NCBI GenBank assembly: GCA_934155625.1
Contig: CAKPHD010000001.1
Location: 4,948 to 68,947 of the forward strand
Source of the DNA: an uncultured Clostridia bacterium
Lineage (GTDB): Bacteria; Bacillota; Clostridia; TANB77; CAG-508
Direction: 5' to 3'
DNA: 64,000 nt
Shown: positions 18,624 to 28,498 of the stretch, piece after piece
Layout of the letters: the number at the start of each line of letters is the position of its first letter
How positions within the stretch are numbered: the first letter of the stretch is position 1
Notes under the pieces: model-generated
Database searches by the model: none
Seen by the model: only the letters and a program-made list of their open reading frames with translations
Told to the model about the DNA's origin: nothing
Program-made: the position numbers and the translations under genes

Positions 18624-19751
18624 CTAAATTGCTAAAATATAATATCCATATCTTGTTGAGCTATCAACAATTTTATGAGAATTTATTTTTTCTATAGGAC
18701 TTATATAATAAATATATTCTGGGTGTTCTTTTTTTACTTTTTCTAATTCTTCTACATCAGATTCTGTAAAAATGAAATTGATAACCGCCTTTTTAGGTTC
18801 TACAACTTTTGTAAAATCTGGTGCATTTCCTAAAGCAACATCTATAACCATTTTTAAAAAATCATATCCTGTTGAAATTTTCACTAAATCTGAGCCTATG
18901 CAGTCTCCACCCATTCTAGCTCCAATTTCAATTATCTTTACTTTTCCATCAGATGTAATTTTAAATTCTGCATGTGATGCTCCATTTGTAATTTTTAAAC
19001 TATTTAATCCTGCAAAAACTTCTTTTTTTATTTTCTCTACCATTTCTAAATCTAATCCTGCTGGTTGAATGTGCCCTGTTTCTATAAAATGTGGTGCACC
19101 TGTTGTTCTTTTTCTTGTTATTGCTAATAAAGTATGTTTACCATTATACGAAATACTTTCAGCACTAAATTCTTCACCATCAATATATTCTTCTATAATA
19201 GCCATTTTTTCAAATGAAACCTTTATTGCATTCTCTATTGCTTCTTTTAATTTTCCAGATTCTACTTCTTCCCAATTCTCTATTTTATTGATTGATCTGC
19301 TTCCAGACCTGTCTGTTGGTTTTACAATAATTGGCATTGAAAAATTACTTATTTTAGATATTTCTTCTTTTCCTGTACCTGCAACTTTTGTAAATTTAGG
19401 AACTGATACTCCATTTGATAAAAATGCTTTTCTCATTTCATATTTATTTGTAGATAATCTTGTACATTCAAGGCTATTTCCTACAAGTCCTAATTTATCT
19501 GCTAAATAGTTTACTGTTAATGTGGCCAAATCTGATGCAACTGAAATAACCGCATCTGGCTTTATTTCTTTACATTTAGCTAGTATTCTATCTTTTTCTA
19601 CTATACTTATTGGATAAAAATAATCTGCAAAATCAGCACCAACAGCCCCTTCTGCCCAAGCAAATACATGCGTTTCATACCCTAGTTCTTTAGCTTTTAT
19701 TATGAGTGGCATCTGAAAATTATTTGCTCCTATAATAACAATTTTTTTCAT
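18624..19751 (-). CDS. ATP-grasp carboxylate-amine ligase-like protein
   Basis: A 375-residue ATP-grasp enzyme. The N-terminal pre-ATP-grasp domain starts KKIVIIGANNFQMPLIIKAK. The nucleotide-binding region includes MPIIVKPTDRSGSRSI and EEYIDGEEFSAES, and the metal site is in KIIEIGARMGGDCIG. Such stand-alone enzymes join a carboxylate to an amine. Placed next to a WecE-like aminotransferase, it may acylate the sugar amine with an amino acid; this is inference from context. Confidence 0.75.
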   Translation of the reverse strand: MKKIVIIGANNFQMPLIIKAKELGYETHVFAWAEGAVGADFADYFYPISIVEKDRILAKCKEIKPDAVISVASDLATLTVNYLADKLGLVGNSLECTRLSTNKYEMRKAFLSNGVSVPKFTKVAGTGKEEISKISNFSMPIIVKPTDRSGSRSINKIENWEEVESGKLKEAIENAIKVSFEKMAIIEEYIDGEEFSAESISYNGKHTLLAITRKRTTGAPHFIETGHIQPAGLDLEMVEKIKKEVFAGLNSLKITNGASHAEFKITSDGKVKIIEIGARMGGDCIGSDLVKISTGYDFLKMVIDVALGNAPDFTKVVEPKKAVINFIFTESDVEELEKVKKEHPEYIYYISPIEKINSHKIVDSSTRYGYYILAI

Positions 19752-19789
19752 TTAGAAACTTCCTTTCTTCCACTTGATTAGTAAATTAA

Positions 19790-20932
19790 TTAGTTTTTTT
19801 CATAAAATTCTTTTATTGCTTTTATTACTTTATCTTGTTCTTTTTGAGTTAATCCATAATACATTGGCAATCTTACTAATTTTTCACTCTCAGCTGTTGT
19901 ATATTTATCTTCTCCATTAAACCTTCCAAATCTCTTTCCTGCTGGAGAATCATGTAATGGAATATAATGAAATACAGATTGTATTTCATTTTCTTTTAAG
20001 TATTTAATCAGTGCTGTTCTTTCTTCTAGATTTTTCGCTTTTATGTAAAACATATGTGCATTATGAGTACTATATTCTGGAACATATTGCAATGTTATTT
20101 TTTCACTATTTTCTAGTTCTTGCAAATTTTCTTTATAATACTCCCATGCAGATAATCTTGCATTATTAATTTCTTCTGCCATTTCAAGTTGAGGATATAG
20201 ATATGCACAATTTAATTCGCTTGGCAAATATGATGAACCATAATCTACCCATGTATATTTATCAATTTCTCCTCTAAAAAATTTATTTCTGTTAGTTCCT
20301 TTTTCTCTTATTATTTCAGCTCTTTCTATCAATTTTGGATCATTTATTACAATAGCTCCACCTTCTCCCATGCTGTAATTTTTAGTTTCGTGAAAACTAT
20401 AACATCCAAGATCTGCAATTGTTCCCAAATATTTTTCTTTGTATTTAGACATAAAACCTTGTGCTGCATCTTCTACAACTTTTAAATTGTGTTTCTTAGC
20501 AATTTTCATAATTTTATCCATATCTGGTGAAATCCCTGCATAGTGAACTACTGCAATTGCTTTAGTTTTAGGTGTTATTGCTTCTTCAATTTTATTTTCA
20601 TCAATATTCATTGTTTTAGGATTTATATCTACAAAAACAACTTTTGCCCCAACCATAATAAATGCGTCTGCTGTTGATACAAATGTATATGATGGCATTA
20701 TTACTTCATCTCCTGGTTGTAAATTCAACAAAATTGCAGCCATCTCAAGAGCATCAGTACAAGATGTTGTTAATAATACTTTTGTGGCATTAAATTTATC
20801 TTCCATCCATTTACTACATTTTTTTGTAAACTCTCCATCTCCACAAATTTTTCTACTTTTAATTGCTTTTTTTATACAATCTAATGAACCTTCTACATAA
20901 ATTGGTATATTAAATCCTATCATTTTTATCAT
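19790..20932 (-). CDS. dTDP-4-amino-4,6-dideoxygalactose transaminase-like (WecE/RffA family)
   Basis: A 380-residue DegT/DnrJ/EryC1 aminotransferase. The pyridoxal-phosphate lysine is in CYSFHETKNYSMGEGGA. Long stretches match WecE/RffA as I recall it: LQPGDEVIMPSYTFVST, VEDAAQGFMS, REKGTNRNKFFRGEIDKYTW and FHYIPLHDSPAGKRFG. The enzyme transfers an amino group to the 4-keto position of a nucleotide-linked deoxysugar. Start may be Met1 or Met4 (MIGFNIP). It sits between an ATP-grasp enzyme and a GT-C transferase in the same operon. Confidence 0.88.
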   Translation of the reverse strand: MIKMIGFNIPIYVEGSLDCIKKAIKSRKICGDGEFTKKCSKWMEDKFNATKVLLTTSCTDALEMAAILLNLQPGDEVIMPSYTFVSTADAFIMVGAKVVFVDINPKTMNIDENKIEEAITPKTKAIAVVHYAGISPDMDKIMKIAKKHNLKVVEDAAQGFMSKYKEKYLGTIADLGCYSFHETKNYSMGEGGAIVINDPKLIERAEIIREKGTNRNKFFRGEIDKYTWVDYGSSYLPSELNCAYLYPQLEMAEEINNARLSAWEYYKENLQELENSEKITLQYVPEYSTHNAHMFYIKAKNLEERTALIKYLKENEIQSVFHYIPLHDSPAGKRFGRFNGEDKYTTAESEKLVRLPMYYGLTQKEQDKVIKAIKEFYEKN

Positions 20933-20944
20933 CTTCTTTCTATT

Positions 20945-22288
20945 TTAGTTATAAGCCGGTATTACATATGAGAATATCGCTTTAAATGATATTGCAATAA
21001 TTAATAACATTACCATTATAATTATAATATTTCTTATTTTTTCTGACTTTATAAATTTTTCTAGCATCGTCTGAATTCCATTTACCACAAAATACACAAA
21101 TGGTATTATAATTCCCATTATATATCTACCCTGTGGTTGAAAATCACTTGTATATGAATATATAATGCTTAAAAGTATTGGTATAATAATTGCTATTACA
21201 AAAATATAATTTAAAATATATTTACTTTTTTCCTCTTTTTTATAAATAAATAAATCTTTAAATTTTAATAAACATCCAAGTCCTCCTATTAACCAAAGAC
21301 CCAAATATGAATAATATATTTTATTTGACATTAATATACTATGATATCCGAATATTCCCACAAAACTTTTTGCTGTTGTATTAGCCCATGCATCTTCATC
21401 TAACATGTGCCAAATGCTTTCATTGCTATTTTCTGGTGTTTTTCTTACTGATGGCTTATATTGTTCTAAAGCATATTTATCTCCATATTCATTTTGTGTT
21501 TTGGTTCCTAATATATCTCCATCATAAATTATTGCATTCCTTACAAACCACCAACCTGCAACTGCAAAAGCTACACTTGCTACTATTAAAGCTTTTTTTG
21601 CAATTTCTTTTGCACCCATTTTGTTCAAAACAGCTGAACTTAAACAAATTAATACACTACATAAAATATATCCATATGCATTGTAATATGTTAAAGCACA
21701 AAAGCCAACTGCTCCACCTAGTAATATACAATGTTTTGTTTTCCAATTGCTTTCCAATCCTAATATCCATAAATAAATTATCATAGATATTGCTAAAATT
21801 GCAGTTGAATCATTATTTATATACGAAGCTAAAAATGCAGTTATTGGCTGAAATGCAATAAATACTATAAATAAATATTTGTAAATTCCTTTATCTTTAA
21901 AAAGTTTATTCGCAATCTTTATTACAAAGTATATTGTCAATGTCATACTTATTGTACTTACAAGTCTTGCCGCTACTACTAATACAAATTGTTGTGTAGT
22001 AAAAATTGATGCTATCTTTACAAATACTGCACAAATCATATATGTAAGAATTGGTTGAAATGCATACGAAATTCCCCAAATTGAATCTCGTATACTTTCA
22101 TCTCTTCCATCTGGTATTGAATTATGTTCTGCAATATATTTACAAATATCCCATTTCATTTTTTCGTCTGGGCATGAATTATATGGTTGTGATACTGTCC
22201 ATATTAAATAATAACCAAATAAACCAATTAAAAATATAGCCATTATAATTTTCTTATTTTTTTTGCATATTTCTAAAATTTTATCCAT
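20945..22288 (-). CDS. polytopic GT-C glycosyltransferase (DUF2142/ArnT-like)
   Basis: A 447-residue membrane protein with about 10-12 hydrophobic segments. The first extracellular loop has CPDEKMKWDI, the acidic motif expected of lipid-phosphate-sugar GT-C enzymes. A late FQPQGRYIMGIIIPF matches the QGRY motif of DUF2142 proteins. It probably moves a sugar from an undecaprenyl-phosphate donor to a surface polymer. It overlaps the upstream GT2 gene by 8 bases. Confidence 0.7.
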   Translation of the reverse strand: MDKILEICKKNKKIIMAIFLIGLFGYYLIWTVSQPYNSCPDEKMKWDICKYIAEHNSIPDGRDESIRDSIWGISYAFQPILTYMICAVFVKIASIFTTQQFVLVVAARLVSTISMTLTIYFVIKIANKLFKDKGIYKYLFIVFIAFQPITAFLASYINNDSTAILAISMIIYLWILGLESNWKTKHCILLGGAVGFCALTYYNAYGYILCSVLICLSSAVLNKMGAKEIAKKALIVASVAFAVAGWWFVRNAIIYDGDILGTKTQNEYGDKYALEQYKPSVRKTPENSNESIWHMLDEDAWANTTAKSFVGIFGYHSILMSNKIYYSYLGLWLIGGLGCLLKFKDLFIYKKEEKSKYILNYIFVIAIIIPILLSIIYSYTSDFQPQGRYIMGIIIPFVYFVVNGIQTMLEKFIKSEKIRNIIIIMVMLLIIAISFKAIFSYVIPAYN

Positions 22289-23231
22289 TGTTAGTTTTTT
22301 CTCCCTTTTCCACTTTTTCTATAATATATGGTGGTCTTTTTCTTGCTGCATCAAAAGTTCTCCATAAATACTCTCCAAGTATTCCAATTGATAACATTAT
22401 AATTCCAAATCCCACTAACATAATTATAATAATCGATGCATATCCCTCTACATCAATTATTCCTGTCATTTTTTTATAAATTATAATTAACAACCAAATT
22501 AGTGCTATAAAAAAGCTTAAAATTCCTACTGTAGTTATCATTTTTATAGGAAAATATGAAAAACTTAATAGAGAATCATATACTAATTTAATTTTTTTAG
22601 ATAATGTCCATCTTGATTTTCCTATTTCTCTTTTTTTTCTAACATACGGAACAGTTGATGTTTCAAAACCTGCCCATAAAATTTGACTCATTAATGAAGT
22701 ATTGCTTTCTTGAATTTTTACTAGAAAATCTATAACCTGTCTGTCTATTAAAAATGAATCAAATCCTCCTTTTGGCATATTATGTAATGCTAGTTTTCTC
22801 ATTAAAAATGCATATAAATTTGAAAATGCTTTTTGCGTAACAGGCTCATCTCTATCTGCTCGTACAGCTAAAACAACTTTACTTCCTTCAATATATTTTT
22901 TAATCATATCTAATATCATTTCTGATGGCTCTTGCAAATCAGCAGCTTTCCTTACAGCGCAATCTCCAGTGCATTGAGACAATCCTGCCAAAATTGCAGA
23001 ATGTTCTCCAAAATTTCTTGATAATCTTATTGTTTTTATATTAGAATCAATTTTTGCTAGCTCTTTCATTACTTTATACGAATTATCTTTTGATCCGTCA
23101 TCAACAAATATTAATTCATATTCTATTCCTTCTGGTAATTTTGTAAGTACTTTTTCCTTTAAGTCAGCATATAATGGCAAAAGATTATCTTGATTATAAT
23201 ATACTGGAACTACTATTGAAATTTTTTTCAT
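22281..23231 (-). CDS. polyprenyl-phosphate glycosyltransferase (GT2, GtrB/ArnC-like)
   Basis: A 316-residue protein. The GT2 domain starts KKISIVVPVYYNQDN, has FVDDGSKDNS and the acceptor-site region KAADLQEPSEM (the usual DAD is AAD here, as in some family members). Two C-terminal membrane helices end in LSIGILGEYLWRTFDAARKRP, the GtrB/DPM1 signature. It loads a sugar onto undecaprenyl phosphate on the cytosolic face. It is the first gene of the set 23231 to 17877. Confidence 0.88.
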   Translation of the reverse strand: MKKISIVVPVYYNQDNLLPLYADLKEKVLTKLPEGIEYELIFVDDGSKDNSYKVMKELAKIDSNIKTIRLSRNFGEHSAILAGLSQCTGDCAVRKAADLQEPSEMILDMIKKYIEGSKVVLAVRADRDEPVTQKAFSNLYAFLMRKLALHNMPKGGFDSFLIDRQVIDFLVKIQESNTSLMSQILWAGFETSTVPYVRKKREIGKSRWTLSKKIKLVYDSLLSFSYFPIKMITTVGILSFFIALIWLLIIIYKKMTGIIDVEGYASIIIIMLVGFGIIMLSIGILGEYLWRTFDAARKRPPYIIEKVEKGEKTNNG

Positions 23232-23311
23232 ATTCTTATTTCATTTCCCTTCTTTTAATTTTACCACAATATATCAATTACAATATATCAATTTAATTAA
23301 ATGCATTTTAC

Positions 23312-26143
23312 TTACGAAATAAAATGTTTCAAAAATTTTCCTGTATAACTTTTCTCGTTTTTACAAATTTGTTCAGGAGTTCCTACAGCAATAACCTCTC
23401 CACCAGCATCTCCACCTTCAGGGCCTAAATCTATAATATGGTCAGCTGTTTTTATCAAGTCTAAATTGTGTTCAATAACTATAATAGAATTTCCTGTATC
23501 TACTAATCTTTGTAGGATGTCTACTAATCTGTGGACATCTGCAATGTGTAATCCTGTTGTAGGTTCATCTAAAATATATAAAGTCTTACCAGTAGCACGT
23601 TTTGACAATTCTGTTGCAAGCTTTACACGTTGTGCTTCTCCTCCTGATAATGTTGTTGATGGTTGTCCTAACTTGATATATCCAAGTCCTACATCATATA
23701 ATGTTTGGATTTTGTTCTTAATTTTAGGAATATTTTCAAAGAATCCTAATGCCTCTTCTACTGTCATATCTAATACATCGGCAATATTTTTTCCTTTATA
23801 TTTTACTTCTAGAGTTTCTCTATTATATCTCTTTCCTTTACATACTTCACAAGGTACATAAACATCTGGCAAGAAATGCATTTCAATTTTGTGAACACCA
23901 TCACCATTACAACTTTCACATCTTCCGCCAGCTACATTAAAACTGAATCTACCTTTAGCATATCCACGCATTTTTGCTTCATTAGTTCCAGCAAATATGT
24001 CTCTTATTAAATCAAATGCTCCTGTATATGTTGCAGGATTTGAACGTGGTGTTCTTCCTATTGGTGATTGGTCTATGTTAATAATTTTATCTATATTGTT
24101 TAATCCTTTTATTTGTTTACATTTTCCTGGCTTTTCGCTTGCACCATTTAATTGTTGTGCAATATTTTTATATAAAACTTCATTTATTAATGTACTCTTT
24201 CCTGACCCTGATACACCTGTAACGCAAGTAAATACACCAAGTGGAAATTTCACGCTTATATTTTTCAAGTTGTTTTCTGTTGCCCCAACAACTTCTATGC
24301 ACTTTTTATTTCCTTTTCTTCTTTTTGATGGTACATGAATCTGCTTTCTACCACTCAAATAGTCTCCTGTAATTGATCCTTTAACTTGCTTAATTTCTTC
24401 AGCAGTTCCTTGTGCCATAACATTTCCACCATGTACACCAGCACCTGGGCCGATGTCTATAATTTGGTCAGCTGCATACATTGTATCTTCATCATGTTCT
24501 ACAACTATTAGTGTATTTCCTAAATCTCTTAGCTTTTTTAATGTTGCAATTAACTTGTCATTATCCCTTTGATGAAGCCCTATGCTTGGCTCGTCCAAAA
24601 TATATAAAACTCCTGTTAAGCCTGAACCTATTTGAGTCGCCAAACGAATACGTTGAGCTTCCCCTCCTGATAGTGTTCCGGCACTTCTTGATAATGTTAG
24701 ATATTCTAGACCAACATCAATTAAGAATTGAAGTCTTGCATCAACTTCTTTTAAAATCATTTCTGCAATCATTTTTTGAGAATCTGTCAACTCTAGATTT
24801 CTCAAAAATTCTTGAATTTGTCTAATTGACATGTCTGTCAATTCATTAATATTTTTACCTCCAATTTTGATGCACAAAATCTCTTTTTTCAATCTTGCTC
24901 CATTACATTCATCACAATGCATATTGCTCATATACATTTCATAAAAATCTCTCATTCCTTGAGATTTTGTTTCATTATGACGTCTTTCAAGTGTAGGAAT
25001 TACCCCTTCAAATGGTGCTGTGAACTTACGAACTCCTGCATATGATGAATATTCAAAGTCGATTTCTTCATCACCTGTTCCATAAAGTATTTTATTAAGA
25101 AAGTCTCTTGGCAAATCCTTTATTTTCTTATTTTTGATATTGACTCCATAATGTGCTCCTATGCTTTCGAAGTACATTCTAGCCATTGTGTCGCCCTTTT
25201 TCATTGTGCTTGAACCAAAAGCTTTTACGCCATCATATAAAGTTTTGTTTTTATCTGGAATGATTAAGTCTTCATCCATTTTCATTAAATATCCTATACC
25301 TGAGCACTTTGGACAAGCTCCATATGGATTGTTAAACGAAAACATTCTTGGTGTTAACTCTGGAAAACTGAAACCACAATCAGGACATGCATAATTACAA
25401 CTGTATAGAATTGTCTTGTCTCCTACAACATCTATCAACACTAGATTATCTGCATGTTTTAATGCAACTTCAATTGATTCTGTAAGTCTTGCTGTAATTT
25501 CTGGTTTTATAACCAATCTATCAACAACAATCTCTATTTCGTGTTTTTTCTTTTTGTCTAATTTGACGTCTTCCATATCTGTTAAATCATAGATTTCTCT
25601 ATCAACTCTAACTCTTGCAAAACCATCTTTTTGCAAATCTTCAAATAGTTTTGTATACTCCCCTTTTCTGCTACGAACTACTGGCGCTAGAATTTGAATT
25701 CTAGTACCTTCTTTTAATTTCATAACATTGTCTACAATTTGGTCGATTGACTGTTTTTCAATCTTTTTGCCACAGTTAGGACAATATGGCACTCCTACTC
25801 TTGCATATAAAAGACGAATGTAATCATAAATTTCTGTAACTGTTCCTACTGTAGAACGTGGATTTTTTGATGTTGTTTTTTGATCTATTGATATTGCTGG
25901 CGAAAGCCCTTCTATTGATTCTACATCTGGTTTTTCCATTAGGCCAAGAAATTGTCGTGCATATGAAGATAAACTTTCTACATATCTTCTTTGCCCTTCT
26001 GCGTATAATGTATCAAACGCCAAAGAAGACTTTCCTGATCCTGAAAGTCCTGTTATGACAACCAATTTATCTCTTGGTATTTCTAGATTTATGTTTTTTA
26101 AGTTGTGTTCTTTTGCTCCTTTTATAATTATTTTGTCATTCAT
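23312..26143 (-). CDS. uvrA: excinuclease ABC subunit A
   Basis: A 943-residue nucleotide-excision repair ATPase. It has two ABC cassettes (Walker A in [16 protein letters not shown] and [16 protein letters not shown]; signatures [14 protein letters not shown] and [15 protein letters not shown]). Zinc fingers are visible as [15 protein letters not shown], and CESCNGDG with CEVCKGKRY. Full length. The ribosome site is AAGGGGGAAC. The gene lies downstream of the variable-tail protein gene on the same strand; uvrB is not in the window. Confidence 0.98.
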   Translation of the reverse strand: MNDKIIIKGAKEHNLKNINLEIPRDKLVVITGLSGSGKSSLAFDTLYAEGQRRYVESLSSYARQFLGLMEKPDVESIEGLSPAISIDQKTTSKNPRSTVGTVTEIYDYIRLLYARVGVPYCPNCGKKIEKQSIDQIVDNVMKLKEGTRIQILAPVVRSRKGEYTKLFEDLQKDGFARVRVDREIYDLTDMEDVKLDKKKKHEIEIVVDRLVIKPEITARLTESIEVALKHADNLVLIDVVGDKTILYSCNYACPDCGFSFPELTPRMFSFNNPYGACPKCSGIGYLMKMDEDLIIPDKNKTLYDGVKAFGSSTMKKGDTMARMYFESIGAHYGVNIKNKKIKDLPRDFLNKILYGTGDEEIDFEYSSYAGVRKFTAPFEGVIPTLERRHNETKSQGMRDFYEMYMSNMHCDECNGARLKKEILCIKIGGKNINELTDMSIRQIQEFLRNLELTDSQKMIAEMILKEVDARLQFLIDVGLEYLTLSRSAGTLSGGEAQRIRLATQIGSGLTGVLYILDEPSIGLHQRDNDKLIATLKKLRDLGNTLIVVEHDEDTMYAADQIIDIGPGAGVHGGNVMAQGTAEEIKQVKGSITGDYLSGRKQIHVPSKRRKGNKKCIEVVGATENNLKNISVKFPLGVFTCVTGVSGSGKSTLINEVLYKNIAQQLNGASEKPGKCKQIKGLNNIDKIINIDQSPIGRTPRSNPATYTGAFDLIRDIFAGTNEAKMRGYAKGRFSFNVAGGRCESCNGDGVHKIEMHFLPDVYVPCEVCKGKRYNRETLEVKYKGKNIADVLDMTVEEALGFFENIPKIKNKIQTLYDVGLGYIKLGQPSTTLSGGEAQRVKLATELSKRATGKTLYILDEPTTGLHIADVHRLVDILQRLVDTGNSIIVIEHNLDLIKTADHIIDLGPEGGDAGGEVIAVGTPEQICKNEKSYTGKFLKHFIS

Positions 26144-26270
26144 AATTAATTTTGTTCCCCCTTAAGCATAAACTTTAAATGTAGTTATGAAAATTGTAAC
26201 TAGTCCGGTGATTTTTAATTCTTTGTTTGAGCTCCTTTTAGTTTATCGCTATACAGGACTCAGGGCTACC

Positions 26271-27911
26271 TTAATAAAGTGAAACCCTGAAACCGACGTA
26301 AGCTCCGCAATAGTCCGTACCTCCGTCGTAACGGTAGACTACTGAAAACGTGCTGCCATAGAGAGCGTAATCGCCACCTCGACTAACACAAGGACTGTTT
26401 GAATAAGAAGTATATTCAAGTGTCCATTCATCTACATTTCCTGCTATATCATATATTTCTTTTTTATTAAATGTTTCACTTGCTCCTGTTGATAATAATA
26501 TCCTTGAATCTGAAGCTTTTGTTCCATATGCTCCATTTGTCCATCCTGAGCCATTTGGTGCATATTTAGAATTTGCATTTGTTATATTCCATAAATTATT
26601 ACTGTAATTTCCCCAATTTGTACTATTCGTCTTTAAATCTGCCTGTGCTGTTCCTTTTGTCTCTAAATATTTCAATACTAAATCCCATTGCACTCCAAAC
26701 ATTAAACTACTTGTATAATTTCCAGATTCCATATTACTTGCTAATGTTTGGGCTTGACTACATGTTACATTATTATATGGATATGCATTTTGCTTTATTA
26801 CTGGTATTTCTGTTGGTTTTGTTGATGATGAACCAGATGTTTTTGGTGAATTTTCTATTCCTGTTTCATATTTTCCTACATAAAATCCTCCATTTTGATA
26901 TACACTTTTTAACATCTTTTGTTTTAGCTCTGTATATTGTGTACTTGTTAATCCTGTTGTTGCATCTGAATAATATTCATCTTTGTATCCTGATTCTCTA
27001 TAATCATTTGTATATGTGTGTAAATCTGTTTCTATTTTTGTATATTCATCAGCATTAAATGTTGTTATGTTTAGTCCTGCTGTTGGATATACTTCTGCTG
27101 TTTTTGGCACTTCTACCCACACATATTGATTTCCTTTACTATCTTGTATTGTTAATCCATTTTCTAATGTTGTTCCTTCTACTTGTGTAAAACCTGTTGG
27201 TAAATATGTTCCTCCTGTTGTTACATTATTCCCTTTAATCTCTTCATTTGCCTGATAAGAATCAATACTTAAAGTTATACTCATTGCAGAAGTAGCATCT
27301 GGATTATCCATAAAATACTTGCCTACAATATATCCCCATTTCGAATCTAGCTCATCATTATCACCCGGCCAGTTAGCAGTCACCTTTAGGTATGCTCTAT
27401 CTTTAGCAGCAACCTGTAAAGAATGTTCTATCTTCAAAGTAAATGGAAACTTTGTTAAATCATTTATTATTTCTCCTTTAGCTATTTGCTCACCTGTTTC
27501 CTTATTCGTTTCAGTTGTAGGTTCAGATATATTTATATAATTTTCGGTCGATGGCTGTTTACCATCATGCACTACTTCATATGACACTCCCGCAATCGTT
27601 ATTGCTTGAATACTATAACTTAAATCAACTAATGCTTCACCATTATTTAAAATATCAACAGTTACAGTTTGCTCTTGCATCTGTGGATACAATGTTGGAA
27701 ATTCAATTCCTATTGGATTTTCCTTTTTTTCATCCCCAATATAATATTCCATGTCCCATGCAGCAACATGCATATTTAAATGTGAATTTAAAACTTTGGT
27801 ATATGCAAACCACGCAAATGTCGTCATTATAAACGCAAAAATGATTATTATATATTTTCGGGTTGTGTTCTTTTTATTAGCTTTTCTATACTTACGTAAT
27901 AAATTTTTCAC
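26271..27911 (-). CDS. SipW-type exported protein with C-terminal formylglycine-enzyme-like (C-type lectin) fold
   Basis: A 546-residue protein. A basic N-terminus precedes a membrane segment (YIIIIFAFIMTTFAWFAYTK), of the AWF type seen in SipW-processed proteins. Residues about 40-235 are a beta-rich extracellular region. From about residue 265 (NQYVWVEVP, GGFYVGKYETG) it is FGE-sulfatase/SUMF1-like, ending with IAGNVDEW, SRGG and VGFRVSLY. The last ~110 bases are GC-richer than the rest and dominated by codons ending in C or T, as expected for a diversity-generating retroelement target. No catalytic Cys pair is evident, so I read it as a ligand-binding display protein. Confidence 0.8.
   Translation of the reverse strand: MKNLLRKYRKANKKNTTRKYIIIIFAFIMTTFAWFAYTKVLNSHLNMHVAAWDMEYYIGDEKKENPIGIEFPTLYPQMQEQTVTVDILNNGEALVDLSYSIQAITIAGVSYEVVHDGKQPSTENYINISEPTTETNKETGEQIAKGEIINDLTKFPFTLKIEHSLQVAAKDRAYLKVTANWPGDNDELDSKWGYIVGKYFMDNPDATSAMSITLSIDSYQANEEIKGNNVTTGGTYLPTGFTQVEGTTLENGLTIQDSKGNQYVWVEVPKTAEVYPTAGLNITTFNADEYTKIETDLHTYTNDYRESGYKDEYYSDATTGLTSTQYTELKQKMLKSVYQNGGFYVGKYETGIENSPKTSGSSSTKPTEIPVIKQNAYPYNNVTCSQAQTLASNMESGNYTSSLMFGVQWDLVLKYLETKGTAQADLKTNSTNWGNYSNNLWNITNANSKYAPNGSGWTNGAYGTKASDSRILLSTGASETFNKKEIYDIAGNVDEWTLEYTSYSNSPCVSRGGDYALYGSTFSVVYRYDGGTDYCGAYVGFRVSLY
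26282..26388 (-). other. candidate variable region of a diversity-generating retroelement target
   Basis: This encodes the end of the C-type-lectin-like domain from SRGGDYALYGS to VGFRVSLY. Most codons are NNC or NNT (GAT TAC GCT CTC TAT; TAC GAC; TAT TGC), as produced when template AAC/AAT codons are mutated at A. GC content is clearly above the flanks. A TCAGGG/CCCTGA inverted repeat (26260-26290) straddles the stop codon, where target-recognition hairpins usually sit. No template repeat or reverse transcriptase lies in the window. Confidence 0.5.
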
Positions 27912-28044
27912 AATTTATTTTCTGCCCCCTTCATTTGTTACTTTAGCCATTTTTCATTTGTTTATCTTTTTTGTTTTATTGCAAATTTCTACATTTATAT
28001 TTTACACTAATTTAATAATTAGCGCAATATTAAATTTAAAAGAT

Positions 28045-28073
28045 TTGCAAATTGTCGAATTTTATAGTATAAT
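28045..28073 (+). promoter_or_regulatory. sigma-A-type promoter of the 28108 ORF
   Basis: TTGCAA at 28045-28050 and TATAAT at 28068-28073 are separated by 17 bases, 34 bases before the start codon. Confidence 0.75.
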
Positions 28074-28107
28074 TTAAGTATAAAAACATTTTAAGGAGGT
28101 CTTTTTT

Positions 28108-28389
28108 ATGGAGACAACAACAAAACACCCACTAGACTACTCAGTAGTAGATTTAACCTCGACCGTACTTGTAACTCGGTCTAAGAGAGGCTTTGAGGTA
28201 CAGCATTTAGAATCTGGAAAAGCTGAATATATCAGTTCCACAAAATTAGAAGGTTCTTGTTTCAAGTACCCTACCGATTTTATACGAGCATTTTCGAAAT
28301 GTTTTCCAGAAGCCAAAAATATCATGTTGTCAACATCAGCAAATGACTATATGATAGAGCTACTGACATTCAATAGAATTGACAGCTAG
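28108..28389 (+). CDS. small protein of unknown function, contains an in-frame CGG codon
   Basis: A 93-residue protein starting METTTKHPLDYSVVDL, with AAGGAGGT 8 bases before the ATG, a consensus promoter and a strong terminator. Base composition is less A/T-rich than its neighbours. No domain is recognised; it looks soluble. Codon 24 is CGG (28177-28179), the only ordinary in-frame CGG I found in an intact gene here. A +1 shift there would give a 33-residue product ending ALRYSI. It is a foreign gene, a sensor of CGG decoding, or evidence that CGG is read as Arg. Confidence 0.65.
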   Translation: METTTKHPLDYSVVDLTSTVLVTRSKRGFEVQHLESGKAEYISSTKLEGSCFKYPTDFIRAFSKCFPEAKNIMLSTSANDYMIELLTFNRIDS

Positions 28390-28418
28390 CTAAAAAACAA
28401 CAAAAAAGAATTCCTTTT

Positions 28419-28452
28419 ACTCAGGAGCTTGCCTAGCTCCTGAGTATTTTTA
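28419..28452 (+). terminator. intrinsic terminator after the 28108 ORF
   Basis: A perfect 11-bp stem ACTCAGGAGCT / AGCTCCTGAGT with a 5-base loop, followed by ATTTTTAT. Confidence 0.9.
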
Positions 28453-28457
28453 TATTT

Positions 28458-28488
28458 GGTACTTTTAAGAACCGGTCCCAACGGTACC
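28458..28488. repeat. single copy of the dispersed repeat (inverted orientation)
   Basis: A 31-base unit with GGTAC/GGTACC ends and the core GAACCGGTCCC, between the 28108 terminator and the bofA 3' end. Confidence 0.9.
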
Positions 28489-28498
28489 AATCTTATCC

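Noticed and set aside
23270..23298. Two tandem 14-base A/T-rich repeats between uvrA and the GT2 gene
   Set aside because: Short A/T-only repeats are expected by chance here; no promoter spacing could be fitted.
26144..26270. Reverse transcriptase or template repeat for the candidate variable region
   Set aside because: The 126-base gap before uvrA contains only the inverted repeat and the uvrA leader; no A-rich copy of the region was found in the window.
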